Shown here: positions 36,841-45,409 of the stretch, piece after piece | How the letters are laid out: each line of letters starts with the position of its first letter | Position numbering within the stretch: position 1 is the first letter of the stretch | From: Streptomyces seoulensis | Lineage (GTDB): Bacteria > Actinomycetota > Actinomycetes > Streptomycetales > Streptomycetaceae | Length of the DNA: 64,000 bases | Reading direction: 5' to 3' | NCBI RefSeq assembly: GCF_022846655.1 | Contig: NZ_AP025667.1 | Coordinates: forward strand, 4,005,001-4,069,000 | The notes under the pieces: model-generated | Databases searched by the model: none | Told to the model about the DNA's origin: nothing | Seen by the model: the letters and a program-made list of their open reading frames with translations, nothing else | Program-made: the position numbers and the translations under genes

Positions 36841-38145
36841 ATGTCCCTCCCCACGGTCGCCACCGAAGTCGACCTCAGCCGCGAGAACGCCGTCTTCCGC
36901 AAGGTGGTCCGGCGGATCGTCCCCTTCCTCGTCCTCTGCTACATCGTCTCCTACCTCGACCGCGTCAACGTCGGCTTCGCCAAGCTCCAGATGTCCGACG
37001 ACCTGGGGTTCAGCGAAGCGTCGTACGGCCTCGGCGCCGGGCTGTTCTTCATCGGGTACTTCCTCTTCGAGGTCCCGTCGAACCTGCTGCTGCAGCGGGT
37101 CGGCGCCCGCACCTGGATCGCACGGATCATGATCAGTTGGGGCGTGGTCTCGGCGGCGTTCGTGTTCGTCACCAACGAGACGACGTTCTACGTGCTCCGG
37201 TTCCTGCTCGGCGCGGCCGAGGCCGGGTTCTACCCCGGTGTGATCCTGTACTGCACCTACTGGTTCCCGTCCCACCGCAGGGCCCGCGTCATAGCGATGT
37301 TCATGTCGGCGATCCCGGTGGCGGGCATCTTCGGCAACCCGCTCTCCGGGTGGATCCTGGACGCCTTCCACGGCACGGGCGGCTGGCAGGGATGGCAGTG
37401 GATGTTCGCGCTGGAGGCCCTCCCGGCGCTCGCCGTCGGCGTGGCCACGCTGTTCTACCTCGACAACGGGGTGCGGGACGCGAAGTGGCTCAGCGACGAG
37501 GAGAAGGACGTCGTGGAGCGGGCGCTCGCCGAGGACGCCGCGCACCGGACCGTGCACGGCAAGGTCTGGGACGGCTTCCGCGATCCCAAGGTGTGGCTGA
37601 TGAGCCTCATCTACTTCTGCTTCGTGATGGGCCAGTACGCGCTGACCTTCTGGATGCCGACCTTCGTGGAGTCCACCGGCATCAAGGGCAACCTGGCCAT
37701 CGGCGTGCTCAGTTCGGTGCCGTTCCTGGCCGCCCTGGTCGCCATGAACCTCTTCGGGCGCTCGGCCGACCGGCGCCGGGAACGCCGCTGGCACCTGGTG
37801 GTCCCGAGCCTCATGGGTGCCGTCGGCTTCACGCTGGCCGCCTCCTGGTCGGGGTCGACCGTGCTGTCCCTGATCGCGCTGTCCTTCGCCGCGGCCGGCG
37901 TGCTGACCTGCGCCCCGCTGTTCTGGTCGCTGCCCACCGCCTTCCTGGGCGGTACGGCGGCAGCGGCCGGGCTCGCCCTGATCAACTCGGTCGGCAACCT
38001 CGCCGGTTTCGTCAGCCCGTACATGATCGGCGCGCTCAAGGACAGCACCGGTTCGGCCGCCATACCGATGTACGTCCTGGCGTTCAGCCTCGTCGTGGGC
38101 GCCGCCGCCGTACTCACCACCAAGAAGGACGTCGTCAACCGCTGA
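36841..38145 (+). CDS. MFS transporter, anion:cation symporter (ACS) type
   Basis: A 434-residue transporter with 12 predicted helices. The motif [19 protein letters not shown] in helix 1 and [20 protein letters not shown] are hallmarks of the ACS family, which takes up carboxylates such as galactonate or phthalate. Its place between otnC and otnI implies uptake of threonate or erythronate. ATG 36841 follows AAAGGA; a 69-bp gap separates it from otnC. Confidence 0.9.
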   Translation: MSLPTVATEVDLSRENAVFRKVVRRIVPFLVLCYIVSYLDRVNVGFAKLQMSDDLGFSEASYGLGAGLFFIGYFLFEVPSNLLLQRVGARTWIARIMISWGVVSAAFVFVTNETTFYVLRFLLGAAEAGFYPGVILYCTYWFPSHRRARVIAMFMSAIPVAGIFGNPLSGWILDAFHGTGGWQGWQWMFALEALPALAVGVATLFYLDNGVRDAKWLSDEEKDVVERALAEDAAHRTVHGKVWDGFRDPKVWLMSLIYFCFVMGQYALTFWMPTFVESTGIKGNLAIGVLSSVPFLAALVAMNLFGRSADRRRERRWHLVVPSLMGAVGFTLAASWSGSTVLSLIALSFAAAGVLTCAPLFWSLPTAFLGGTAAAAGLALINSVGNLAGFVSPYMIGALKDSTGSAAIPMYVLAFSLVVGAAAVLTTKKDVVNR

Positions 38146-38177
38146 CCGGCGGCCCGACAGGAACCATGGGAGTCACC

Positions 38178-38960
38178 ATGCCGAGGTTCGCAGCGAACCT
38201 GTCCATGATGTACACCGAGCATCCGTTCCCCGCCCGCTTCGCCGCGGCCTCGGCGGACGGCTTCGAAGCCGTCGAGTACCTCTTCCCGTACGCGTACGAC
38301 GCCGCCGAGCTGCGCCGCCGTCTCGACGACCACGGGCTGCGGCAGGTGCTGTTCAACGCGCCTCCCGGTGACTGGGATTCGGGTGAGCGCGGGACGGCCG
38401 CGCTGCCCGGACGCGAGGCGGAGACCAGGGCCGGGATCGACCGGGCGCTGGAGTACGCGGCGACGCTCGGCTGCCCGCGCGTGCATGTGATGGCCGGCCT
38501 GCTCCCGGCCGGCGCGGCCCGTGACACCTATCTCGGGAACCTCGCCTGGGCGGCCGAACGGGCCGCGGCCGCCGGGGTGGACATCCTGATCGAGCCGATC
38601 AACCACCGTGACATGCCGGGGTACTTCCTCAACCGGCAAGGTGAAGCGCACGCTGTCGTCGCGGAGTTGGGTGCCGACAACGTCAAGGTCCAACTGGACC
38701 TCTACCACTGCCAGATCACCGAGGGCGACCTCACCACGGCCCTGCGCCGGGACCTGCCGACCGGCCGGGTCGGGCATCTCCAGATCGCGGGCGTGCCCGA
38801 CCGGCACGAGCCGGACGCGGGCGAACTGAACATCGGCCATCTCTTCGACGTGATCGACGAGCTGGCCTTCGAGGGGTGGATCGGCTGCGAGTACCGCCCC
38901 CGCGCCGGGACGAGCGAGGGGCTCGGCTGGCTGCACGACTACCGAGGAGCACACGCATGA
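38178..38960 (+). CDS. otnI: 2-oxo-tetronate isomerase (hydroxypyruvate isomerase fold)
   Basis: A 260-residue TIM-barrel isomerase. It begins [20 protein letters not shown] and carries the metal-binding pieces [25 protein letters not shown] and GCEYRP with Glu, Asp, His and Glu in the expected order. OtnI interconverts 2- and 3-oxo-tetronate, joining the dehydrogenase and kinase steps. ATG 38178 (GGGAG 5 nt upstream) is chosen over ATG 38166. It overlaps denD by 4 nt. Confidence 0.9.
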   Translation: MPRFAANLSMMYTEHPFPARFAAASADGFEAVEYLFPYAYDAAELRRRLDDHGLRQVLFNAPPGDWDSGERGTAALPGREAETRAGIDRALEYAATLGCPRVHVMAGLLPAGAARDTYLGNLAWAAERAAAAGVDILIEPINHRDMPGYFLNRQGEAHAVVAELGADNVKVQLDLYHCQITEGDLTTALRRDLPTGRVGHLQIAGVPDRHEPDAGELNIGHLFDVIDELAFEGWIGCEYRPRAGTSEGLGWLHDYRGAHA

Positions 38961-40003
38961 GGATCGTCATCACCGGTGGCTTCGGCTTCCTGGGCCGCCA
39001 GGTCGCCGAACGGCTGCTGGAGACCGGCACGTTCCTGGGCACGCCCGTGGACCGGCTGGTGCTGGCCGACCGGTTCGTACCGGACGCCTCGCCCCTCGCC
39101 GACGACCCGCTCGTGGAGGTCGTCCAGGGCGATCTGACCGAGCGGCTGGGCGAGTTGTTCGCCGAGCCGGTGGACGCGGTGATCCATCTCGCGTCCGCCG
39201 TGTCGGCCGAGTGCGAGGCCGACTTCGACCTCGGCATGGGCGCCAACGTGGACACCACCCGTGCCCTGCTCGAAGCCGCCCGCGCCCAGTCGGCCGCCGG
39301 GGGCCCGGTCGTACGGCTGCTGTTCTCCAGCAGTGTCGCCGTGTACGGCTCGGACCCGGAGCTGCCGCTGCCTGCGGTGGTCAGCGAGGCCACGCTGCCG
39401 ACCCCTCGGTCCAGCTACGGCGTGCAGAAGTTCGTCTGCGAGCAGTTGGTCGCCGAGTACACCCGCCGCGGCTTCGTGGACGGGCGGGTGGCCCGGCTGA
39501 TGACGGTGTCGGTCCGGCCGGGCAGGCCGAACGCCGCCGCGTCCGGCTTCCTGTCCGGGATCGTCCGCGAGCCGCTGGCCGGGCTGCCCGCCGTCTGCCC
39601 GGTCGATCCCGGCCTGCGGGTGGCCCTGGCCTCGCCCCGGCGCACGGTCGCGGGCATCCTGCACATCGCGGAGCTGGAGCGGGGCGAGGGGCCGGGCCTG
39701 CTCGACGGCCGGCTCCCGGTCAACCTGCCCGCGCTGACGGTCTCGGTCGAGGAGATGCTCCAGACCCTCCGCCGGGTGGCCGGGGACGCGGTCGCCGACC
39801 TGGTGACCGTCGCGCCCGAGCCAGCCGTCGAGGCCATCGTGGGCTCCTGGCCGGCCGACTTCGACAACGCGCGCGCCGCCACGCTCGGTCTGGCAGCCGA
39901 CCCGGACTTCGAGTCGGTCGTGCGGGAGTACCTCGCCGACCACGCCGACGCGGTGACCGCCGTCACCGCGCTCGGGGCCGGTCGGCAGAGCGCCGGTCGA
40001 TAG
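38957..40003 (+). CDS. denD: D-erythronate dehydrogenase (SDR/NDP-sugar epimerase fold)
   Basis: A 348-residue extended short-chain dehydrogenase. NAD binding is shown by [18 protein letters not shown], and the catalytic Ser, Tyr and Lys by [11 protein letters not shown] and [12 protein letters not shown]. DenD proteins oxidise D-erythronate at C2. Its overlap with otnI and place beside the regulator indicate a second entry into the same pathway as ltnD. Its final codons contain the promoter of the GntR gene. Confidence 0.87.
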   Translation: MRIVITGGFGFLGRQVAERLLETGTFLGTPVDRLVLADRFVPDASPLADDPLVEVVQGDLTERLGELFAEPVDAVIHLASAVSAECEADFDLGMGANVDTTRALLEAARAQSAAGGPVVRLLFSSSVAVYGSDPELPLPAVVSEATLPTPRSSYGVQKFVCEQLVAEYTRRGFVDGRVARLMTVSVRPGRPNAAASGFLSGIVREPLAGLPAVCPVDPGLRVALASPRRTVAGILHIAELERGEGPGLLDGRLPVNLPALTVSVEEMLQTLRRVAGDAVADLVTVAPEPAVEAIVGSWPADFDNARAATLGLAADPDFESVVREYLADHADAVTAVTALGAGRQSAGR

Positions 40004-40013
40004 ACTGAAAAGC
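40001..40013 (+). promoter_or_regulatory. Promoter of gntR gene with start-site dyad
   Basis: TAGACT (40001-40006) fits the -10 pattern TAnnnT and ends 7 nt before the ATG at 40014, so a leaderless transcript is likely. GAAAA-GCATG-TTTTC (40007-40021) is a dyad spanning the start codon. No clear -35 is seen. Confidence 0.4.
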
Positions 40014-40772
40014 ATGTTTTCCAAGGTGAGCGGTCCGATACGGCTCGCGGACCGGGTCGCCGCGATCCTCGCGGAGGAGATCGAGTCCGGGCGGCTCGCC
40101 GAGGGCGACAAACTGCCGACCGAGGTCGCGCTGGTCAAACAGCTCGGCGTGAGCCGTACGGTCATCCGCGAGGCCGTGTCCCGGCTGCGTAACGCGGGTC
40201 TGGTCGAGCCGCGCCAGGGCCTCGGCGTCTTCGTACTGCCCCGGCGCGCCCGGCCGCTCGACCTGGAGGCGGAGTCGCTGGGCACCAAGTCCAAGGTGCT
40301 CCAGATCGTGGAGGTCCGCGCCGCCCTGGAAGGGGAGGCGGCGGCCCTCGCGGCGACCCGCGCCACACCGGACGACATCGCCCGGATGCGCCTGGCCCTG
40401 GCCGCCCTGGACACGGCGGTCGCGGCCGACCGCGACGGCGTGGACGAGGACCTGGCCTTCCACCGCTCCATCGCGGAGTCCACCGGCAACCCGGTCCTCG
40501 TCCAGACCGTGCGCTACCTGGGCGAGGTCGCCCGAGGCGGCATCCGCGTCACCCGCGCCAACGAGGCCCGCCGCAGCGACTTCATCGAAGCCGTACGCGA
40601 GGAGCACCACGCCATCCTCGCCGCCCTCGAAGCCCGCGACCCCGAAGCCGCCCAGGCCGCCGCCCGCCGGCACCTCCGCCACGCCGCGTCCCGCCTCCAG
40701 GACGCGGACGACCGGTTCTGGACGGAGAACGAGGCCCTGGACGTGGAGCTGGGGACGGGTTCGAGCACCTGA
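40014..40772 (+). CDS. GntR family regulator, FadR/FCD subfamily
   Basis: A 252-residue regulator. The N-terminal winged helix has [40 protein letters not shown] and [20 protein letters not shown]. The all-helical FCD domain (about 95-230) has the metal-type residues in [14 protein letters not shown] and [15 protein letters not shown]. It closes the acid-sugar cluster and probably represses it until threonate, erythronate or an intermediate binds. Confidence 0.9.
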   Translation: MFSKVSGPIRLADRVAAILAEEIESGRLAEGDKLPTEVALVKQLGVSRTVIREAVSRLRNAGLVEPRQGLGVFVLPRRARPLDLEAESLGTKSKVLQIVEVRAALEGEAAALAATRATPDDIARMRLALAALDTAVAADRDGVDEDLAFHRSIAESTGNPVLVQTVRYLGEVARGGIRVTRANEARRSDFIEAVREEHHAILAALEARDPEAAQAAARRHLRHAASRLQDADDRFWTENEALDVELGTGSST

Positions 40773-40791
40773 CGCACCTGAAGGCACCTGC

Positions 40792-40812
40792 GGGCCCCTC
40801 ATCCGGGGGCCC
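40792..40812 (+). terminator. Hairpin terminator
   Basis: GGGCCCC (40792-40798) pairs with GGGGCCC (40806-40812) across TCATCCG, 20 nt after the GntR gene. Confidence 0.6.
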
Positions 40813-40959
40813 TCCGCCTGCGGGCGCCGTGATCTACGTCATTCCGGGCAATCCATGGAATGTACTCGGCCGTCTGAAAGGTTGGCGTTTACATCTGATA
40901 GTCGAGGACCGAGAACGTCACCCAGGGCCGACCGGCCCGCGCGCACCAGCGAGGCACCC

Positions 40960-42282
40960 GTGAACCACTCCCCCACCGAGCAGCCCGCCGAGACCGTGGC
41001 CCGGCTGCGCGCCACCTTCCGCACCGGCCGGACCAAGTCCGTCGAGTGGCGTACGGAGCAGTTGCGCCGCCTGCGCGCGATGCTGACCGAGCACGGGGCC
41101 GAACTGGCCGCCGCCCTCCACGCCGACCTGGGCAAGAGCTCCACCGAGGCGTACCGCACCGAGATCGACTTCACGATCCGCGAGATCGACCACACCCTGG
41201 AGCACCTGGACGAGTGGCTGCGCCCCGAGCCCGCCCCGGTCCCGGCGTACCTCGGCGACGACGCCACTGCCTGGACGCAGTACGACCCGCTCGGCGTCGT
41301 GCTCGTCATCGCCCCGTGGAACTACCCGGCCCAGCTCCTGCTCGCCCCCGTGGTCGGCGCCCTCGCCTCGGGCAACGCGGTCGTGGCGAAGCCGAGCGAG
41401 CTGGCTCCGGCCACCTCGGCCGCGCTGGCCGAGCTGATCCCGGCCTACCTCGACACCGACGCGGTCGCCGTGGTCGAGGGCGGCATCCCGGAGACCACGG
41501 CCCTGCTGGCCGAGCGCTTCGACCACATCTTCTACACGGGCAACGGCACCGTCGGCCGCGTCGTCATGCGCGCGGCGGCCGAGCACCTCACCCCCGTCAC
41601 CCTCGAACTCGGCGGCAAGTCACCGGCGTTCGTCGACCGGGACACCGACCTCGACGTGGTCGCCGACCGGCTGGCCCGCGGCAAGTTCCTCAACGCCGGG
41701 CAGACCTGCGTCGCCCCCGACTACGTCCTCACCGACCCGGAGACCGCCCCCGCCCTGGAGGCGGCGCTCGTCCGCGCGGTCGAGGGCATCTACGGCACCG
41801 ACCCGGCGGCCTCGCCCGAGTACGGCCGCATCATCAACGAACGCCACTTCGACCGCCTCTCCGGACTGCTCGGCTCGGGCCGGGTGGCGGTGGGCGGCGG
41901 CAGTGACCGCGCGGACAAGTACATCGCGCCGACCGTCCTGGCCGACGTCGCCCCCGAGGCTCCTGTGATGCGGGAGGAGATCTTCGGGCCCATCCTCCCC
42001 ATCGTCACCGTGCCGGACCTCGACGCGGCGGTGGACTTCATCAACGACCGCGACAAGCCCCTGGCGCTCTACGTCTTCACCGACTCCGACGCCACCCGCG
42101 ACCGCATCGCCGCCGAGACCTCCTCCGGGGGCCTCGGCCACGGCCTCCCCCTCGCCCACCTCACCGTCTCCGACCTGCCCTTCGGCGGCGTCGGCGAGAG
42201 CGGCATGGGCAACTACCACGGCCGCTACTCCATCGACACCTTCAGCCACCGCAAGGCAGTGCTCACCAAGCCGCTGGCCTAG
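40960..42282 (+). CDS. Aldehyde dehydrogenase, class 3-like
   Basis: A 440-residue NAD(P)-dependent dehydrogenase without membrane anchor. [18 protein letters not shown], the catalytic Glu in [12 protein letters not shown] and the nucleophile Cys in [15 protein letters not shown] are present, and [22 protein letters not shown] is the C-terminal signature of the class 3/coniferyl-type group. GTG 40960 has GAGG 6 nt upstream. It stands alone. The natural aldehyde, perhaps fatty or aromatic, is not known. Confidence 0.93.
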   Translation: MNHSPTEQPAETVARLRATFRTGRTKSVEWRTEQLRRLRAMLTEHGAELAAALHADLGKSSTEAYRTEIDFTIREIDHTLEHLDEWLRPEPAPVPAYLGDDATAWTQYDPLGVVLVIAPWNYPAQLLLAPVVGALASGNAVVAKPSELAPATSAALAELIPAYLDTDAVAVVEGGIPETTALLAERFDHIFYTGNGTVGRVVMRAAAEHLTPVTLELGGKSPAFVDRDTDLDVVADRLARGKFLNAGQTCVAPDYVLTDPETAPALEAALVRAVEGIYGTDPAASPEYGRIINERHFDRLSGLLGSGRVAVGGGSDRADKYIAPTVLADVAPEAPVMREEIFGPILPIVTVPDLDAAVDFINDRDKPLALYVFTDSDATRDRIAAETSSGGLGHGLPLAHLTVSDLPFGGVGESGMGNYHGRYSIDTFSHRKAVLTKPLA

Positions 42283-42307
42283 CCGGCCCTGGCAGCGCGA
42301 CCGGAGG

Positions 42308-42664
42308 CTAGCCCTGGAGCCACCGTCGCGCCGCCTCGACACTGTCCCCGCCGCTGGTGTTGAACGCGATGGCAGCCTCGGGGGCGTGGCGGTGGATCAG
42401 GTTGACGATCTGCTCGAAGAGCGGGAGCAACTGCTCGGTCTTGCGGATTCCTCCGCCGACGACCACCACGTCCCACGGCTGCCGGGTCAGCGCCGCGACG
42501 AGGGTGGCCTCGGCGGACCCGTCGAGGACGACGAGGGTCATGGCCGCGTCGATGCCGTGCTCGGCGAACCGGGCCAACTCCGCGTCGAGCGAGGCCCGAA
42601 GAGCCGCTCCGTCGATACCGGGAATGGCCTGGGGGTCGTAACCGACGACGAGTGCGGAAGGCAT
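42308..42664 (-). CDS. Conserved hypothetical protein, Rossmann-like
   Basis: A 118-residue protein. It begins ALVVGYDPQAIPGIDGAALR and contains the strand WDVVVVGGGIRKTEQLLPLF followed by VNLIHRHAPEAAIAFNTSGG, which suggest an alternating alpha/beta fold, perhaps a single-domain receiver- or flavodoxin-like protein. I do not recognise its function. It ends 26 nt from the convergent ALDH gene. ATG 42664 has no strong ribosome site. Confidence 0.65.
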   Translation of the reverse strand: MPSALVVGYDPQAIPGIDGAALRASLDAELARFAEHGIDAAMTLVVLDGSAEATLVAALTRQPWDVVVVGGGIRKTEQLLPLFEQIVNLIHRHAPEAAIAFNTSGGDSVEAARRWLQG

Positions 42665-42721
42665 GCGGCCAATCTACGGACCACGCTCGCCGAGCGGCAA
42701 TTTCACACCGGCGCGAACACG

Positions 42722-42750
42722 CTGACACCGCCCGTGAAAGCCGCTAGCTT
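42722..42750 (+). promoter_or_regulatory. Vegetative-type promoter
   Basis: CTGACA (42722-42727), a 17-nt spacer and TAGCTT (42745-42750) fit the main sigma factor consensus upstream of the secreted protein gene. A TTTCAC (42701-42706) and GTGAAA (42734-42739) pair brackets the -35. Confidence 0.55.
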
Positions 42751-42800
42751 CCTGGCTGAGCTCATGCCAGGCGCATGGGCCAAAAGGGGAGGGGCTCTTC

Positions 42801-43280
42801 GTGTTTTCCAAGAAAGTGCTGCCCAGAGGGCTGGGCAGAGGGGCTGCCGCGGTGACGGCGATGGCCTTCGTGGCGGTGCTGGGATCGGCCACCGCGGCCA
42901 ACGCCGGGGCGAGCTGCAGCATCGCGGGCTGCTCGTCCTCGGTGAACGACACCGCTCTGGGGGCCACGGCGCTCAAGAACTGGTGTCGCGGCGGGGACAG
43001 CACGGGCGCGTGGACCGCCACGCAGCCGACGTGCAAGAGCGACAACGTCTCGCAGACCACCTACTACCTCTCCTCGGGCGGGGGCCACACCCCCTACCAG
43101 GAGGACTGGGACACGCTGCGCGTCGACGCCGGGTACTGCTACAAGGTGAAGTTCATCGTCGACCTGGGCTCCGACTTCACCAAGACCTACGACCGCCGGG
43201 GCACGTCGGCCGCCTATGTGAAGGCGGCGGACAACGCGGACGCCCATGTCGTCGGCCAGAGCTCCAGCTCCTGCCCGTGA
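42801..43280 (+). CDS. Secreted six-cysteine protein
   Basis: A 159-residue protein starting at GTG 42801 behind GGAGGGG. A Sec signal peptide (basic KKVLPRGLGRG, then an Ala-rich core) is probably cleaved after ANA at residue 35. The mature part has six Cys (39, 44, 62, 78, 113, 158), enough for three disulfides, and Tyr-rich strands such as TTYYLSSGGGHTPYQEDWD. I do not recognise a family. Its own promoter and strong terminator indicate a monocistronic, probably extracellular product. Confidence 0.78.
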   Translation: MFSKKVLPRGLGRGAAAVTAMAFVAVLGSATAANAGASCSIAGCSSSVNDTALGATALKNWCRGGDSTGAWTATQPTCKSDNVSQTTYYLSSGGGHTPYQEDWDTLRVDAGYCYKVKFIVDLGSDFTKTYDRRGTSAAYVKAADNADAHVVGQSSSSCP

Positions 43281-43305
43281 TCACACGGACCGGCAGGTAG
43301 GCGAA

Positions 43306-43341
43306 CCGGTGGCGGACGGCTGAGAAGCCGTCCGCCACCGG
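43306..43341. terminator. Strong bidirectional terminator
   Basis: CCGGTGGCGGACGGCT (43306-43321) and AGCCGTCCGCCACCGG (43326-43341) form a perfect 16-bp stem with a GAGA tetraloop, between the convergent secreted-protein and MFS genes. Confidence 0.9.
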
Positions 43342-43344
43342 CGC

Positions 43345-44592
43345 TCAGCGGGCAGCGCCGACCCGCTCGTCGAGCCGCCAAGTCACCCCATGCCTCCGTA
43401 CGGACGGCACCGCCAGCACCACCCCGACCGCGGTCACCTGCCACAGCACCCCGAACCCCAGCAGTCGCTCCGCTCCCACGACCCCCGACACCGGCCCGGC
43501 CAGCGCCAGTCCGAGCGGCCCCAGGCAGAAGGCGCCCAGGCTGTCGAAGGCGCTGATGCGTCCGCGCACCTCGGCCGGGACGTCCCGCTGGATGACGGTC
43601 GCGGCGAGGGTGGTGCACACGGCCGCGCCGACCCCCGCGAGGAACGCGGCCGCCGCCACCCAGGCGAGCGGCAGCCGGCCGGCCAGCGCGGCCGCCGGAA
43701 CCGCCCAGCCGGCGGACGCGGCCACGGACCAGGTGAGCGCCCGTCCGGGATTCCTGCCGAGCAGCGCCAGACCGCCGACGATCGCGCCGACGCCTTCCAG
43801 CGCCAGTACCAGCCCCCAGGACTTCGCTCCGCCGAGCCGCTGCTGGGCGAGAGTCGGCCCCAGCACCAGGAAGGGGGCCCAGAGGACGAGGTTGAAGAGG
43901 CTGATGTGGAGCGTCGTGACCCACAGCCAGGTGCGTGAGGTGAACTCCGCCCAGCCGCGCCCCAGTTCGCTGAACAACCCCCGCCGGAGCCCGGCCGACC
44001 GCGCCGACGGCAGCCCCACCAGGGCCACGACACTCACGCCGTAGCTGACCGCGTCGACGGCCACGACCGTTCCGGCGTCGAAGACGGAGACGAGCAGACC
44101 GGCCAGACCCGGACCCGCGATCGCGGTCATCGGCCGGGCCATCTCCAACAGCGCGTTGGCGTCCGCGAGTTCCTCAGCGGGGACCAGTTCGGGGACCAAC
44201 ACCGACAGCCCCGGCATGAACCCTCCCTCCCCGATCCCGAGGGCCACCGCCAGCACGACCACCTCCCAGACGCGGACGCTGTGGGTGAGCAGCAGCAGAG
44301 CCAGCACGCCCTGGGAGCCGAACCGGAGCAGATCAGAGGCCAGCATGACCGTACGGGCCCCGATCCGGTCGGTGAGCACTCCTCCGAGCAGCAGCACGAC
44401 CAGCACCGCGAGGATCCGGGCCGCCATCACCCCGCCGACGGCATCGACCCCGCCGCCGGGGAGCCGCAGCACGGCGAAGGTCGTGGCGATCGTGTTCATC
44501 CCGGAGCCGAGCAGCGAGGTGCTCTGGCCGAGGAGGAAACGACGGAACCGGGCATGCCGCAGCACGCGCAGCCGGTGGGTACCGAGTGGCAT
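43345..44592 (-). CDS. MFS transporter (MFS_3/enterobactin-exporter-like)
   Basis: A 415-residue transporter from ATG 44592. It begins HARFRRFLLGQSTSLLGSGM, has LLLGGVLTDRIGARTVMLAS in the 2-3 loop and about 12 helices, and ends EVRGRISAFDSLGAFCLGPL. This is the MFS_3 group, which exports siderophores or drugs. It stands alone, with no regulator beside it. The divergent integrase remnant starts at or inside its first codons. Confidence 0.88.
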   Translation of the reverse strand: MPLGTHRLRVLRHARFRRFLLGQSTSLLGSGMNTIATTFAVLRLPGGGVDAVGGVMAARILAVLVVLLLGGVLTDRIGARTVMLASDLLRFGSQGVLALLLLTHSVRVWEVVVLAVALGIGEGGFMPGLSVLVPELVPAEELADANALLEMARPMTAIAGPGLAGLLVSVFDAGTVVAVDAVSYGVSVVALVGLPSARSAGLRRGLFSELGRGWAEFTSRTWLWVTTLHISLFNLVLWAPFLVLGPTLAQQRLGGAKSWGLVLALEGVGAIVGGLALLGRNPGRALTWSVAASAGWAVPAAALAGRLPLAWVAAAAFLAGVGAAVCTTLAATVIQRDVPAEVRGRISAFDSLGAFCLGPLGLALAGPVSGVVGAERLLGFGVLWQVTAVGVVLAVPSVRRHGVTWRLDERVGAAR

Positions 44593-45399
44593 GAATCCGC
44601 ACCCTGCCTCCGCCTGCCAAACGGCGCCGCAGTCGACCGCTACCTGGCCGCGGCGGACCTGGGCACCGCGTCCCGCCGTATCTACCGCATATCGCTGCTC
44701 GGCTGGGCCTGGCCCCTGGTGGACCGGTGCACCCCCACCGGCCACGACCGCAGAGGCGCCCGCCCTCCGGCCGTGCCCCTCGCCCTGCTCGACGACCCGG
44801 ACACCCCGGAACGCCTGCGCCGGGGCCTGGCCGACCGCGCCACCACCGCTCGACCGACGACTCTCACGCGCGTGTTGGCCTGCCTTCGAGCAGCCTCGGC
44901 CTGGTGGCGGACGCAGGGCTGGATCACCACGGACCCGACCGTCGGCCTGACCCGACCACCGACACCGGCCCGACTCCCCGTCCCGGACCGCGCCCGAGCC
45001 GCCCTGGCCCTGCGCGCGCCGCTGAGGGAGCTGGCCCTGTGGTACCTCCTCCATGAGTCCCGAGCCCCCGTGGACCGCGTACTCGCCCTGGACATCGACC
45101 ACTTGGACCTCCCCGCCCGACGCACCAGGAGACACGCGGCCCCTCCCCTGAGCTGGGGTCCGGGCACGGCCCGCCTGCTCCCGCTCCTCCTGGCCGGCCG
45201 CACCACGGGCCCGGTCTTCGTCACCGCCCGCCGGGCCCCCGCCACCACACCCCCGGGCGACCGCTGCCCGGTGACCGGCCGTGGCCGCCTCTCCTACCGC
45301 CGCGCCGCGGAACTCTTCACCGCCGCGACCAGGCCCCTCGACCCGTCAGGCAGGGGCTGGACCCTGCTGGTGCTGCGCGATGAGACAGCGGCCCCCTGA
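44575..45399 (+). pseudogene. Truncated tyrosine recombinase/integrase
   Basis: A frame of about 274 residues (GTG 44575; ATG 44554 is also in frame) resembles a Streptomyces tyrosine integrase: an N-terminal core-binding part (AAVDRYLAAADLGTASRRIY, ACLRAASAWWRTQGWITTDP), then the catalytic domain with LWYLLHESRAPVDRVLALDI and GRGRLSYRRAAELFTAATRP. It stops at WTLLVLRDETAAP, just where the family normally has HQLRHSALTHL, so the HxxR box and catalytic Tyr are absent. It cannot be an active recombinase. The start overlaps the divergent MFS gene, another sign of decay. Confidence 0.65.
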
Positions 45400-45409
45400 G
45401 CGCCGGGCC

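Noticed and set aside
44281..44553. 5' extension of the integrase frame
   Set aside because: It is antisense to the MFS gene and has low-complexity composition.
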